A stretch of 64,000 bases of DNA from Psychrobacillus sp042945595 (GCF_042945595.1 NZ_CP168493.1:496001-560000); one strand, 5' to 3'. Positions 8,469-17,655 are shown, counted from the stretch's first letter. The notes: generated by a model from the letters alone, not told the origin. Made by a program: numbers and translations.

Positions 8469-9863
8469 ATGAAACTAAAAATTTTACATACGAACGATGT
8501 ACATAGTAATTTTGATAACTTTGCTAGAGTTGCAACACTCATTAAGCAATATAAAGACGAACACACACTAATATTAGATGGTGGAGATTTTGCGGATTTT
8601 AAAAGCATCGAGTTGCAAGGAACGAGAGGACTAGCTGCCATTGAATTATTAGAAGCTGTTGGCTATGATGCTCTTACTATTGGAAATAACGAAATGTTTA
8701 ATGGGGTAGATACACTTGAACGTATGGCTAGTAAGAGTCCTTTTCCTTTCATCAGCAACAATCTATTTAAAAAAGATAAAACACAGATTAATGGTGTCTT
8801 CAAAAGCGTTATTTTGAATAAAAATGGTCTCCGAATTCTAATCACTGGATCTTCTCCTAATATGGTGGAGTTTAATGATGGTATTGGGATTCACATGACG
8901 GATTATAAAGAAGCTATTGTCGAAGAAATAAACAGAAATGCAGGAGATTATGATATTTGTATTCTCTTAAGTCACGTTGGAACATTTGCAGATGAACCAC
9001 TGGCCATGGAAATACCAGAAATTGATATTATTATTTCAGCGCATGATCATAAACTTTTTAGCGAAGCGAAAGTAATTAATAATATAATCATGAACAGTGC
9101 TGGAAACTATGGGGAGCATTTAGGAATTCTTGAACTCGAAATAAAAGATGGTGAAGTAAAACTGCTCCATTCAACAACCATTTCTTCAAAGGATGCGGAA
9201 AAAGACGACCACATATTAGCTTTATTAAAATCAAATAAAGAAAAAGCAATTGAAGTGCTTAGCCAACCGCTTTATCCAATCACACAACCTTTATGGCATG
9301 ATGTTATCGAAGAAAATCCATTAACTAATCTAATTGCTGATGGATTAAAGGACATGCTCAACTGCGATATAGGACTTATCAATAGTGGAATATGTAATGC
9401 AGGAATATTTCAGGAAATGACAAAGAAAAAACTAATCGAAGTATGTCCATCACCATTAAATCCTACCTCTTTTGAAATACAAGGGAAGTATATAAAAGAA
9501 GCACTGGAACAATCACTTGATGTACAAGTTTGCTTAGCTGATGGAAGAGGACCTGGCTTTAGAGGTAGATATGTAGGACGATTACATATAGCAGGAGCAG
9601 AAATTGTTCATGCTGGAAATTTTGTACGAGCAATTTATGTAAATGAAAAATTGCTGGAAGATGAAACTTGGTATACAGTGGCTAGCTCGGACTATTTACA
9701 AAGAGGTTCAGGATATGAAAGTCTTGCAAACAATCGAAATGAAAAATATCTAGCAGAAGAAATAAAAGATGTTATTCGTCTATATGCCAATAAAACAGAT
9801 TTTATCGAGAAAGCCTCTATAAATAGATGGAAAGAAACATCTAAAGTGGGGATAGCTCAATGA
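8469..9863 (+). CDS. Bifunctional metallophosphatase/5'-nucleotidase, YunD-like
   Basis: A 464-aa UshA-type enzyme without signal peptide, so cytoplasmic. The N-terminal calcineurin-like domain shows HTNDVHSN, LDGGDFAD, IGNNEMFNG, LLSHVGT and ISAHDHKL, the metal-binding motifs for two divalent cations; the C-terminal 5'-nucleotidase domain (about 280-440) includes NPLTNLIADG and SGICNAGIF. The canonical GNHE reads GNNE here. B. subtilis YunD has the same architecture. The reading frame is open from ATG 8448, but GGAGGA (8458-8463) sits downstream of that codon; ATG 8469 is five bases after it and gives a family-like MKLKILHTND start. It overlaps the next gene by four bases (ATGA), so the two are translationally coupled. 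Confidence 0.9.
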   Translation: MKLKILHTNDVHSNFDNFARVATLIKQYKDEHTLILDGGDFADFKSIELQGTRGLAAIELLEAVGYDALTIGNNEMFNGVDTLERMASKSPFPFISNNLFKKDKTQINGVFKSVILNKNGLRILITGSSPNMVEFNDGIGIHMTDYKEAIVEEINRNAGDYDICILLSHVGTFADEPLAMEIPEIDIIISAHDHKLFSEAKVINNIIMNSAGNYGEHLGILELEIKDGEVKLLHSTTISSKDAEKDDHILALLKSNKEKAIEVLSQPLYPITQPLWHDVIEENPLTNLIADGLKDMLNCDIGLINSGICNAGIFQEMTKKKLIEVCPSPLNPTSFEIQGKYIKEALEQSLDVQVCLADGRGPGFRGRYVGRLHIAGAEIVHAGNFVRAIYVNEKLLEDETWYTVASSDYLQRGSGYESLANNRNEKYLAEEIKDVIRLYANKTDFIEKASINRWKETSKVGIAQ

Positions 9864-10918
9864 TTGAACGTGAACCGAAAAAGATTAGACAAAGAGGTAT
9901 AATAATTGGCAGTCTAACTGTTGGAAAAAAGAATTGTATTACTGATGTGGATGGAGTCAAGGTGGGACATGTCACGATAGATCATTCTTTAGAAGAGGGA
10001 GAATATGCTTGTACTGGTGTTACGGCAATTTTACCTCACGGAGATAATTTGTTTCAGCAAAAAGTAGTCGGGGCAAGTTATGTATTAAATGGATTTGGTA
10101 AAACAACAGGGCTTGTACAAGTGGATGAATTAGGTTTGATTGAGTCGCCGATAATGCTAACAAATACGTTTGCAGTTCCAGCAGTCACGCAAGGCACATT
10201 GGAATATATGTTAGAACAAAACGCTGATATTGGAGAAACTACAGGCACGATTAATCTTGTCGTAGGGGAGTGTAATGATAGTAGATTAAACTCGATTCGT
10301 AAACTGCCGATTCAGCCAAAACATGCAATAGAGTGTATTCAAAAAGCTTCCACAGACCCCACGTCAGAAGGTGCGGTAGGAGCAGGAAAAGGGATGATCT
10401 GTTTTGGCTATAAAGGTGGAATTGGATCTTCTTCACGCATAGTTCAAGACGGAGATGCAGTTTATATAATAGGTTGCTTAGTTTTAAGTAATTTTGGAAG
10501 AAAAGAAGACTTTCAAAGTGAACATTATAAGGTGGAAGGAATGTCAGAAGTCCCAACCTTTCCAAAGCCGGCAGATGGTTCTATTATGATTGTACTCGCG
10601 ACGGATGCTCCTCTTAGCAGTAGACAGTTAAAGCGGTTAGCAAAGAGATGTGGTATAGGGCTTGGAAGAACAGGTAGCCATTTTAGTAATGGCAGCGGAG
10701 ATATTGTCATCGCTTTTTCTACGGCACATAGAATTCCTCATTACTTAGAGGAAAGCCTTGAAACTAGGCAACAATTAAGAGATGACCATTCTGTTATGAA
10801 TGATATTTTCCTAGGAGCAGTGGAGGCTACAGAGGAAGCGATTTTAAATTCTTTGTCACAATCAGTAACAACCATAGGTCGCATGGGCAATACCGCATAT
10901 GCTTATCCGTTTGAATGA
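9860..10918 (+). CDS. P1 (S58) family aminopeptidase, DmpA/BapA-like
   Basis: A 352-aa self-processing Ntn-type peptidase. The S58 family is translated as a precursor and cleaves itself before a Ser that becomes the nucleophile of the beta chain; here the matching site is DGS-IMIVLATDAPL, with Ser241 as predicted nucleophile. Other family features are the DVDGVKVGHVT N-terminus and GRTGSHFSNGSGDI. Substrates of relatives include D-amino-acid amides, beta-peptides and N-terminal L-residues; which one applies cannot be read from sequence. It is coupled to the YunD-like gene by an ATGA overlap, an unusual pairing that hints at a shared scavenging role (inference). Confidence 0.9.
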   Translation: MIEREPKKIRQRGIIIGSLTVGKKNCITDVDGVKVGHVTIDHSLEEGEYACTGVTAILPHGDNLFQQKVVGASYVLNGFGKTTGLVQVDELGLIESPIMLTNTFAVPAVTQGTLEYMLEQNADIGETTGTINLVVGECNDSRLNSIRKLPIQPKHAIECIQKASTDPTSEGAVGAGKGMICFGYKGGIGSSSRIVQDGDAVYIIGCLVLSNFGRKEDFQSEHYKVEGMSEVPTFPKPADGSIMIVLATDAPLSSRQLKRLAKRCGIGLGRTGSHFSNGSGDIVIAFSTAHRIPHYLEESLETRQQLRDDHSVMNDIFLGAVEATEEAILNSLSQSVTTIGRMGNTAYAYPFE

Positions 10919-10922
10919 AAGA

Positions 10923-10962
10923 AAGAAGCTGTCCTTTTAGCCAAAGAACAGCCTCTTTTTGA
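10923..10962 (+). terminator. Terminator hairpin after the aminopeptidase
   Basis: AGAAGCTGT (10924-10932) and ACAGCCTCT (10948-10956) pair with one mismatch and are followed by TTTTT. Confidence 0.65.
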
Positions 10963-10967
10963 AGAGA

Positions 10968-11058
10968 TTACATAGAAACGCAAATTAGGCTTGCTAAATC
11001 GAAAGATAGCAACTTCGAATCGCAACATCAAAGCTGCAAATCGCAAGTAATAGACTAG
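10968..11058. repeat. Degenerate tandem array, about 21-nt period, core AATCGCAA
   Basis: Between convergent genes, about four units with spacing near 21 nt can be aligned: AAACGCAAATT, AAATCGAAAGAT, GAATCGCAACATC, AAATCGCAAGTA. The units are degenerate and the gap has no reading frame with a ribosome-binding site. See the finding on ~21-nt arrays. Confidence 0.45.
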
Positions 11059-11082
11059 AAAGGGCTTTTATTGTAATACGAT

Positions 11083-13227
11083 TCACGCCTTGAACTCTAA
11101 CTTTAATTTACCTTCTACAAATGAAAGACTGGCATTAAACGTTTGCCCATTTTCTGCAACAAATCCTTTTATTTCATTTGTTTTTCCTTTTGTACATAGT
11201 AGTTTAATCTGACTTGGTGTAATCTTCTTCTTTAAAAAGAAGCCATTAAATGTTTGTGTGCATCCATTTTTGTAGTTAGTGCATCCATAAAAGCTTTTTC
11301 TAGCAACGATAAAACCTTCCTTACATTTCGGGCATGGAGCAATTGGTTCTTGTTTATATGATGAATACTTGGAGCCTGACGCTTTAGGTGTAAGTTTTAT
11401 ATCAATATTTTTAGACTTTAATTGAATAGGAACTTCTTGTAACAAGCTATGAATAAATTTCGCAATGCTTCCCAAAAAACGCTCCTGTGAGCCTTCACCA
11501 TTGCCTATTTTCCGTAAATACGTTTCCCATTTTGCTGTCATGGATGGGCTTGCAAGAAGATTTCCTTCAATTGCTTGGCAAAGAACACGTCCTTTATCCG
11601 AAATAGACACAATATTTTTTATTACGTCAATATATCCATGTCGCTTAATCGTTTCGATAATTCCACTGCGCGTTGCTTCTGTTCCAAGACCTTCGACTTC
11701 TTTTAGAATGTCCGTTTCATTTTTATCCTCCATAAGTTTTCCACAAGTTTTCATCATGGCAATTAGTTGACCTTCTGTATAAGGTTTTGGAGGTAACGTT
11801 TTTCCTTCTTTTATAGCAATATCGCTTTTTACAGTTTCCTGCTCATATAGAAGAGGCAATGGGGGGGCCTCTTTCTCGTTTTCATTAGAAGAACGAACAA
11901 ACAATGCTTTCCAGCCTTTGTCACGCTCGGTTTTGCCAGTGGTGAAGAAAGGCAATCCATTTACATCCGTTATCACTTTCGTTTCTGTATATAAATAATC
12001 GGTATGAAACATCGCTAGTGTTGTGCGGACAATTTCTTCATATAAATTCTTTTCAATAGGAGACAATCTAGCGAGTACTGCTTGTGATGGAATTTTTTTC
12101 GTCGGAATTATGGCATAATGCTCTTGCACTTTTGTACTGTCAACATAACGCTTTTTTGGAGAGAGCGAACTAATAGGAAACGACTGTCCAATAAGCTGCT
12201 GATAATCCGTCACTTGTGCAGCAAGATAGCTAAACTCGCTTGGTGTAATATATCGCGAATCCGTACGAGGGTACGTAACAAGCTTTTTTTCATAAAGAAC
12301 TTGCATTGTCTTCAATACATTCGCTGGACTCGTTTTCCATAATCGATTGGCTGTTGCTTGCAGAGTAGATAAGGAATGGAGCTGCGGTGGAGGCATCCGT
12401 TTATCTAGCTTCTCAATAGAAGTAATAAAGCCTGGTGCATTTGGTTGAATGCCATGTTTTGCAAGAAGCGCTTGAATGATTTCTCTTTTCGGTTCTTTCG
12501 CTTTTGCTTTTCCTTTATAAGTTCCTTGTCCTGCTGTAAATGTTGCTTCAATCTCAAAGAACGGCTCCGATACAAAGTTTTCTATCTCCAATTGTCGTTG
12601 ATAAATCAAGTAAATAGTTGGAGACTGTACACGCCCAATTGGAAAGACTTCTTTAATACCCTGTGATTGCAATAAAAGAGAATATAGTCGAGAACCATTC
12701 ATTCCAACTAGCCAATCACTAATTTGACGAGCTTTTGCTTCCTCATATAAAAGTAAGTCTTTACCATTATCTTGTAAATTAGCGAATCCTTTTCGAACTT
12801 CTTCTACTTCTAGAGAATTAATCCATAACCGTTTAATCGCTTGTCCTCTTGCTCCTGTTTGATTGTATATACTATAGAAAATATTTGACCCTTCACGGTC
12901 AACATCACATGCATTAATGACAGTATCGGTCGATTTCATAAGTTTTTTTACGATAGTGAACTGCTTAAACTTTCCTTTGGCGACTTGGAATTCATATCGA
13001 TCAGGCAAAATTGGCAAACTGTTCAGCGACCATTTGTCCCATTTTGGATCATATGCTTTCGGTTCCTTCAATTCAACTAAGTGACCAATACCCCAAGTTA
13101 TATAGGCACCTTCTGGGAAAGTGGTACACGAATTGATCTCCAAATAACCTTCATGTCTTTTTACAGAAAATGCATCTGCATACGCCTTTGCTTGGCTAGG
13201 TTTTTCAGCTAGGATAACTGGTTTCAT
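11083..13227 (-). CDS. topB: DNA topoisomerase III
   Basis: Type IA topoisomerase of 714 aa that decatenates and relaxes negatively supercoiled DNA. It opens with a Toprim domain (VILAEKPSQAKAYADAF, CDVDREG), followed by the type IA core with the active-site region LVTYPRTDSRYI, where the Tyr of YPRTDS is the nucleophile, and VEGLGTEATRSGIIETI. A C-terminal four-Cys zinc ribbon (CPKC ... CTNYKNGC) is present. The ORF is open 24 codons further upstream, but AGAGGTG six bases before ATG 13227-13225 and the family N-terminus MKPVILAEKP fix the start there. Monocistronic; length matches B. subtilis TopB. Confidence 0.95.
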   Translation of the reverse strand: MKPVILAEKPSQAKAYADAFSVKRHEGYLEINSCTTFPEGAYITWGIGHLVELKEPKAYDPKWDKWSLNSLPILPDRYEFQVAKGKFKQFTIVKKLMKSTDTVINACDVDREGSNIFYSIYNQTGARGQAIKRLWINSLEVEEVRKGFANLQDNGKDLLLYEEAKARQISDWLVGMNGSRLYSLLLQSQGIKEVFPIGRVQSPTIYLIYQRQLEIENFVSEPFFEIEATFTAGQGTYKGKAKAKEPKREIIQALLAKHGIQPNAPGFITSIEKLDKRMPPPQLHSLSTLQATANRLWKTSPANVLKTMQVLYEKKLVTYPRTDSRYITPSEFSYLAAQVTDYQQLIGQSFPISSLSPKKRYVDSTKVQEHYAIIPTKKIPSQAVLARLSPIEKNLYEEIVRTTLAMFHTDYLYTETKVITDVNGLPFFTTGKTERDKGWKALFVRSSNENEKEAPPLPLLYEQETVKSDIAIKEGKTLPPKPYTEGQLIAMMKTCGKLMEDKNETDILKEVEGLGTEATRSGIIETIKRHGYIDVIKNIVSISDKGRVLCQAIEGNLLASPSMTAKWETYLRKIGNGEGSQERFLGSIAKFIHSLLQEVPIQLKSKNIDIKLTPKASGSKYSSYKQEPIAPCPKCKEGFIVARKSFYGCTNYKNGCTQTFNGFFLKKKITPSQIKLLCTKGKTNEIKGFVAENGQTFNASLSFVEGKLKLEFKA

Positions 13228-13483
13228 AACAAACACCTCTTTCGTACGTTCAAAAACATTTGTTCTTATTATCATGCAACAAATTTTGTGAGATTTCAAA
13301 TGAAAGACAAATGTTTTCTAGAAGCCCTTCAATTTTAGGCTAGAAATCCTTTACAAAAAAATTCATAAAAGTACTAACTCGCACTATTTCTTTGAATTTA
13401 AAAAGTTTATAAATTGTTTATAAATGCTTCAGATGAAGTTTATATCCCTTTGTTATATTTATAAAGAATGAGGGGGTGAGGTG

Positions 13484-13972
13484 ATGAAGTTATCGATGAC
13501 AATGAGAAAGGTTTTATTAACCATTCATATTTTATTTTCTGCCATAATGTTTGGTAACATGGTAACTTTTCTCATTTTAAGTATTACCGCAACTACTACA
13601 GAAAACATGGTGCTCGTAGAAAGTTGTTATCAAATCATGCATGTATTGTCTCAGACATCTGTAAAAGCTTCTACTATTGGTGCAACTTTGACTGGGATTC
13701 TACTTTCTGTTCTCACGAAATGGGGATTGTTTACCTATTACTGGATTATCGTAAAACAAGGTATCACCTTACTGCTAATCGGTTTAAATTTCTGGGGGAT
13801 GTATGCTTGGGTATTAAAAGCTTTGAATCAATTTGATCAAACATCAATGTCGATGGCTCAGGCGGATTTATGGATTGGTATTATCATTCAAATTATTTCA
13901 CTTATTATTCTATTTGCTATTTCTGTATTTAAGCCATGGGGAAAACGAAAGACAAAAAAAATTAGGAGCTGA
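13484..13972 (+). CDS. Four-helix membrane protein, DUF2269-like
   Basis: A 162-aa protein with four predicted membrane segments and a basic C-terminal tail (KPWGKRKTKKIRS). The start MRKVLLTIHILFSAIMFGNM resembles DUF2269-type integral membrane proteins, whose function is unknown. ATG 13484 is seven bases after AGGGGG; GTG 13481 is also possible. Its stop overlaps the start of the next small gene (TGATG), and the histidine-kinase operon follows after a terminator, so the pair may be a membrane partner or target of that system (inference). Confidence 0.65.
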   Translation: MKLSMTMRKVLLTIHILFSAIMFGNMVTFLILSITATTTENMVLVESCYQIMHVLSQTSVKASTIGATLTGILLSVLTKWGLFTYYWIIVKQGITLLLIGLNFWGMYAWVLKALNQFDQTSMSMAQADLWIGIIIQIISLIILFAISVFKPWGKRKTKKIRS

Positions 13973-14190
13973 TGAAAATGATGCATTATGGACATTTTCC
14001 GCCGTTTGGATTCTTTTTCTTTATATTAATTATCGGATTGATAATAACAAACTTCATTATGTGGAGACGAGGCAGAGGGATGTGTTATCACAACCGATTT
14101 GACGCGATAAACGTCTTGGAAAATCGCCTTGCAAAAGGTGAAATTAGTATCGATGAGTACAATAATGTAAAAGAAATATTGAAAAAATGA
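13972..14190 (+). CDS. Small SHOCT-domain membrane protein
   Basis: A 72-aa protein: one N-terminal membrane segment (FFFFILIIGLIITNFIMW), a basic linker, then a C-terminal SHOCT motif (AINVLENRLAKGEISIDEY). SHOCT is a short helical domain often placed at the C-terminus of small membrane proteins, with no defined biochemical role. ATG 13972 overlaps the previous stop; AGGAG at 13964-13968 is better spaced for ATG 13978 or 13981, so the protein may be two or three residues shorter. Confidence 0.8.
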   Translation: MKMMHYGHFPPFGFFFFILIIGLIITNFIMWRRGRGMCYHNRFDAINVLENRLAKGEISIDEYNNVKEILKK

Positions 14191-14198
14191 TTATTCAT

Positions 14199-14247
14199 AC
14201 TAGCCATCCAAAGTCAGTGTTTTTGCTTGAGTTTGGGTGGCTAGTTT
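14199..14247 (+). terminator. Hairpin between the small membrane genes and the two-component operon
   Basis: CTAGCCATCCAAA and TTTGGGTGGCTAG form a 13-bp stem with one G-T pair and a 19-nt loop, followed by a short T stretch. Confidence 0.65.
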
Positions 14248-14319
14248 CAAATTGGCTGTATAGTTCAGTTAAAGTATGATTTAGTAAAGATAAGATTCCT
14301 TTTAGGAAAGGAGAATTAT

Positions 14320-15771
14320 ATGTCCATTCGCAAGCGTCTGTTTTTATCAAATGCTGCTATGATTGTAACGCCAATTATTATTATCCTGTTGATTCTCTTT
14401 TTGATAAATATAGTGTTCAATGAAGGTGCCGGATTTGGGCCAAATAATTTTAAACAACGTTGGCAAAATCCTGAGGACTCCAATACCGAATTATTTAATA
14501 ATTTGAAAAAAGTAGCCTCGCTTGATCAAGAAAAGCTATTTGATAAAGCGTATTTGGATTCACTTTCGATTCAAGTAGAAAGTAAAAATACGAAAATCTT
14601 TATTCGAAAAGGAGAGAACCTGTTATATGTCTCACATCAATTAGAAGACATTTTAAACGAAGATCTTCCACCTTTCGGTAACGAAGGATATGATTCGATA
14701 GGGAAAGAATATTGGCACAATGATTATTCCATTAGACAGTATGATTTTTACTTTCAAGATGGTTCGGAAGGTTCCATTTTCCTGCTAAATAATTCGGAGA
14801 CATTTGTGAAATTTGCTAGAACCTTTTTTCCAATCATCTTTATTTCCTTAATTCTTACACTGGTGCTTACGAATGTACTTTTGTCCTATTTCATGTCCCG
14901 GAGTATTTTAGGCCCTGTTAAACAGTTATCGGAGGCATCCCAAAAAATTAGTAAAGGTGATTTTGATTTTACCTTAACTACTAAGAATAAGGATGAATTG
15001 AGCAAACTTGTTCGATCTTTTGACGCAATGAGAGCAGAGTTAAAGGAATCGCTGTTATTAAGGAATAAATATGAGAATAACCGAAAAGAACTAATTGCTA
15101 ATATTTCACACGATTTAAAAACACCAGTCACTTCAATACTCGGATACGTAGAAGGGATTCAAGATGGTGTTGCCAATACTATCGAAAAGCAGGAACGATA
15201 TCTTGAAACAATCCACACAAAAGCGTCGTATATGAATCGATTAGTTGAAGAGCTCTCTTTATTTTCCGAATTAGATGTAAAGCAGCTCACATTTAACTTT
15301 GAAGTGGTCGATATAAAGGCATTCATAAATGATTACTTAGATGAAGTTAAAGACAGTCTAAGTGAAAAAGATATACATATATCGTTTGAGGCAGAAGATA
15401 TACAAGCATACGTTCGATTAGATAGAGACAAAATCATCCGAGTGATGGAGAATATTATATATAATGGAGTAAAATTCGTGGACAAAAATACAGTTCATAT
15501 CGCCGTCTCCCTTACTGATGAGGGAGAAATGATCAAAATTAGTATTCACGACAATGGTCCAGGTGTTTCTGATGAAGAGCTATCAACTATTTTTAATCGA
15601 TTTTACCAAACAGATTTATCAAGAAGTTCTGGCGGAAGCGGCCTAGGACTAGCCATCGCATCACAAATTATCGAGTCGCATGATGGTGAAATCTGGGCTG
15701 AAAATTTACGGAACGAAGGTCTTGGAGTCTACTTTACACTAAAAAAATCAGGGGATAAAAAGTATGAATAA
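14320..15771 (+). CDS. Membrane sensor histidine kinase
   Basis: The 483-aa kinase has a first membrane helix (about 10-32), an extracytoplasmic sensor of about 135 residues, a second helix (about 167-192), a HAMP linker, a HisKA domain with phospho-acceptor His264 (NISHDLKTP), and an HATPase domain with N box (ENIIYNGVKF), G1 (IHDNGPGV) and G2 (GGSGLGLAI). It signals to the response regulator that follows, overlapping it by eight bases. The sensor segment is aspartate/glutamate- and aromatic-rich without a recognisable ligand fold. SD: GGAAAGGAG. The stimulus is unknown; the two small membrane proteins upstream are candidates for accessory sensors or targets. Confidence 0.93.
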   Translation: MSIRKRLFLSNAAMIVTPIIIILLILFLINIVFNEGAGFGPNNFKQRWQNPEDSNTELFNNLKKVASLDQEKLFDKAYLDSLSIQVESKNTKIFIRKGENLLYVSHQLEDILNEDLPPFGNEGYDSIGKEYWHNDYSIRQYDFYFQDGSEGSIFLLNNSETFVKFARTFFPIIFISLILTLVLTNVLLSYFMSRSILGPVKQLSEASQKISKGDFDFTLTTKNKDELSKLVRSFDAMRAELKESLLLRNKYENNRKELIANISHDLKTPVTSILGYVEGIQDGVANTIEKQERYLETIHTKASYMNRLVEELSLFSELDVKQLTFNFEVVDIKAFINDYLDEVKDSLSEKDIHISFEAEDIQAYVRLDRDKIIRVMENIIYNGVKFVDKNTVHIAVSLTDEGEMIKISIHDNGPGVSDEELSTIFNRFYQTDLSRSSGGSGLGLAIASQIIESHDGEIWAENLRNEGLGVYFTLKKSGDKKYE

Positions 15772-16453
15772 GAATATATTAATCATTGAGGATGATCAAA
15801 GTATCGCTGAGTTAGAAAGAGATTACTTAGAAATTGAAGGTTTTCAGGTAGAAATTGCTTCTGAAGGGAAAAGCGGTTTAAAGGCTGCTCTAAGTCATCG
15901 TTTTAATTTAATTTTGCTCGATTTAATGCTACCAAATATGAATGGTTTTGATCTTTGTAAGCAAATCCGCCAAGAATTAAATATCCCTATTCTTATGGTT
16001 TCTGCCAAATATGAAGATATTGATAAAGTTCGTGGTTTTGGATTAGGTGCAGATGATTATATTGTTAAACCATTTAGCCCAAGCGAATTGGTGGCGCGAG
16101 TAAAAGCTCATTTAGCTAGGTATGAGAGGTTAATTCAGACGGATATACCGAAAGAGGGAATTTTTATACGGGGACTTCATATTAATACAGCATCTAGACA
16201 AATCTTTGTTGACGGCAAGGAAGTTATACTTACGACTAAAGAATTTGATTTGCTGAAATTTCTTGCCACTCATTCGAATCAAGCTTTTTCAAAAGAACAC
16301 TTATATGAAAGGATTTGGGGTTTCGATTCAATGGGAGATACGGCAACTGTAACAGTTCATGTAAAAAGAATTCGTACAAAAATTGAAAAAGACACCAATA
16401 ACCCTCAATACATTCAAACAATCTGGGGTTCCGGTTATCGGTTTAATGAGTAA
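15764..16453 (+). CDS. OmpR/PhoB-family response regulator
   Basis: 229-aa regulator: receiver domain with acidic pocket (EDD at 9-11), phospho-acceptor Asp53 in LLDLMLPN and conserved Lys102 (IVKPF), then a winged-helix DNA-binding domain (about 130-229, ending IQTIWGSGYRFNE). It is the cognate partner of the upstream kinase, as shown by the overlapping start. It ends about 60 bases before a shared terminator. Confidence 0.94.
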   Translation: MNKNILIIEDDQSIAELERDYLEIEGFQVEIASEGKSGLKAALSHRFNLILLDLMLPNMNGFDLCKQIRQELNIPILMVSAKYEDIDKVRGFGLGADDYIVKPFSPSELVARVKAHLARYERLIQTDIPKEGIFIRGLHINTASRQIFVDGKEVILTTKEFDLLKFLATHSNQAFSKEHLYERIWGFDSMGDTATVTVHVKRIRTKIEKDTNNPQYIQTIWGSGYRFNE

Positions 16454-16514
16454 AAAGAAATCAATCTAATTCATCTTAATAATTGTGCATCACATTCTCG
16501 CAAAACAGAAATAA

Positions 16515-16550
16515 AAACCCCATTCGCCCAAAAGAGGGGAATGGGTTCTA
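16515..16550. terminator. Bidirectional terminator between response regulator and stress gene
   Basis: ACCCCATTCGCC and GGGGAATGGGT pair around AAAAGA; A- and T-rich flanks on both sides fit use by the convergent genes. Confidence 0.7.
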
Positions 16551-16562
16551 CATATTAATGAA

Positions 16563-16883
16563 TTAATGATGAGCGACAATAATCAATCTGCCCTTATCTA
16601 GTTCTTTCTCAGCTTCTTCTGCTTCTGATTTGGATAAACCAGTTGCCTCCATTTTGCTTCGTAGTTCATCACCACGAGAAGTAAACAAATTTTTCATGGA
16701 TTCAAGGAAGCCTTGTTCTTTCATGCCGACATCTTTTGTATCTAAAGCGTCATTAATATCGTCGGATCTTTCTTTGAAATGGGCGAAAATATGAATGTTA
16801 TCTCGTGAATATCCCTGTGTCTCAAGTTTTTCGATTTCTTGTTTTGCTTGTACGGCATTTTCTACAGTTAATTTGAGTGTCAT
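16563..16883 (-). CDS. General stress protein, YflT family
   Basis: The 106-aa protein begins MTLKLTVENAVQAKQEIEKLE and has the YflT/heat-induced stress protein pattern: an alpha/beta start with SRDNIHIFAHF, an acidic helical middle and a C-terminal KGRLIIVAH strand. In B. subtilis such proteins belong to the SigB general stress regulon; molecular function is unknown. The start is the ATG ten bases after GGAGG; a 30-codon upstream extension in the open frame includes the promoter region and is rejected. A matching SigB-type promoter lies upstream (separate entry), which agrees with the family assignment. Confidence 0.88.
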   Translation of the reverse strand: MTLKLTVENAVQAKQEIEKLETQGYSRDNIHIFAHFKERSDDINDALDTKDVGMKEQGFLESMKNLFTSRGDELRSKMEATGLSKSEAEEAEKELDKGRLIIVAHH

Positions 16884-16924
16884 TAAAATTCCTCCATTTT
16901 TTTGTTTTTGTGTTCTAACTATCT

Positions 16925-16950
16925 TTACCCTGCCTGAAGAAGATTTAAAC
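16925..16950 (-). promoter_or_regulatory. SigB-type promoter of the YflT-family gene
   Basis: On the minus strand, GTTTAA (16950-16945), a 14-nt spacer and GGGTAA (16930-16925) match the Bacillus SigB consensus (GTTTAA, 12-15 nt, GGGWAW). The promoter is 42 bases upstream of the start codon of a general stress protein. Confidence 0.85.
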
Positions 16951-17021
16951 AAAATAATGATAGGTGAAACCAAATGTGTGAAAGAATAGAATGATTTTGA
17001 TATGCTTAAAAGAAAAAGAGA

Positions 17022-17534
17022 ATGGAAGTTGCGTATATGGAAAATAAATTAGGGCAAATAGAGATGTTTAAAGCAGCGATGGGGAATTATCCCACAGGTG
17101 TTACAGTTGTAACAGCTTTCAATCAAGAAGGGAAACCAATGGGAATGACGGTTAATTCCTTTGCATCGGTTTCACTAGAACCGTTGCTCATCTTATGGTC
17201 TATTGATAAAAGAGTATATTCCTATGATGACTTTTTAAAAGTGGATAAATTTACAGTAAACATTTTGGCAGCTGATCAAGGTGATTTATGTACGTTATTT
17301 TCGAGTAAAGTAGAGGATCGCTTCAACCAATGTGATTGGGAAAAGTCAGAGCTGAACTTGCCAGTGCTCTCTGATTCGCTTGCAGTTTTACAATGTAAAG
17401 TATTCAAACAAATTGAAGCTGGGGATCATACCGTCCTAATTGGGGAAGTTTTAGATATTCAAAATGATAGTAAAGAGCCTCTGTTATACCATAGAAGAAC
17501 TATTGGTCCAATCCCAGAAACATTTTATAACTAA
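17022..17534 (+). CDS. Flavin reductase family protein (FMN-binding split barrel)
   Basis: A 170-aa flavin reductase-like protein: MFKAAMGNYPTGVTVVTA, MTVNSFASVSLEPLLILWSI, then a GDHTVLIGEVLDIQ C-terminal strand pair. These proteins reduce FMN or FAD with NAD(P)H, often supplying a two-component monooxygenase, or bind flavin tightly. No monooxygenase partner is adjacent. ATG 17037 (MENKLGQIE) is an alternative start with GGAAG eight bases upstream; 17022 is kept as the longer option. Confidence 0.88.
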   Translation: MEVAYMENKLGQIEMFKAAMGNYPTGVTVVTAFNQEGKPMGMTVNSFASVSLEPLLILWSIDKRVYSYDDFLKVDKFTVNILAADQGDLCTLFSSKVEDRFNQCDWEKSELNLPVLSDSLAVLQCKVFKQIEAGDHTVLIGEVLDIQNDSKEPLLYHRRTIGPIPETFYN

Positions 17535-17545
17535 TTCCATATATC

Positions 17546-17576
17546 AAAAAAGGATATCCACATGATATCCTTTTTT
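17546..17576. terminator. Bidirectional terminator
   Basis: AAAAAAGGATATC and GATATCCTTTTTT form a perfect stem with a 5-nt loop, placed between convergent genes. Confidence 0.9.
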
Positions 17577-17655
17577 GCATTTAGATAGAAGGAATTTCAC
17601 AGAATGCACTATGTTCTCAAAATACGTATAACAAGTAGTATAACTTATGCCAGAT

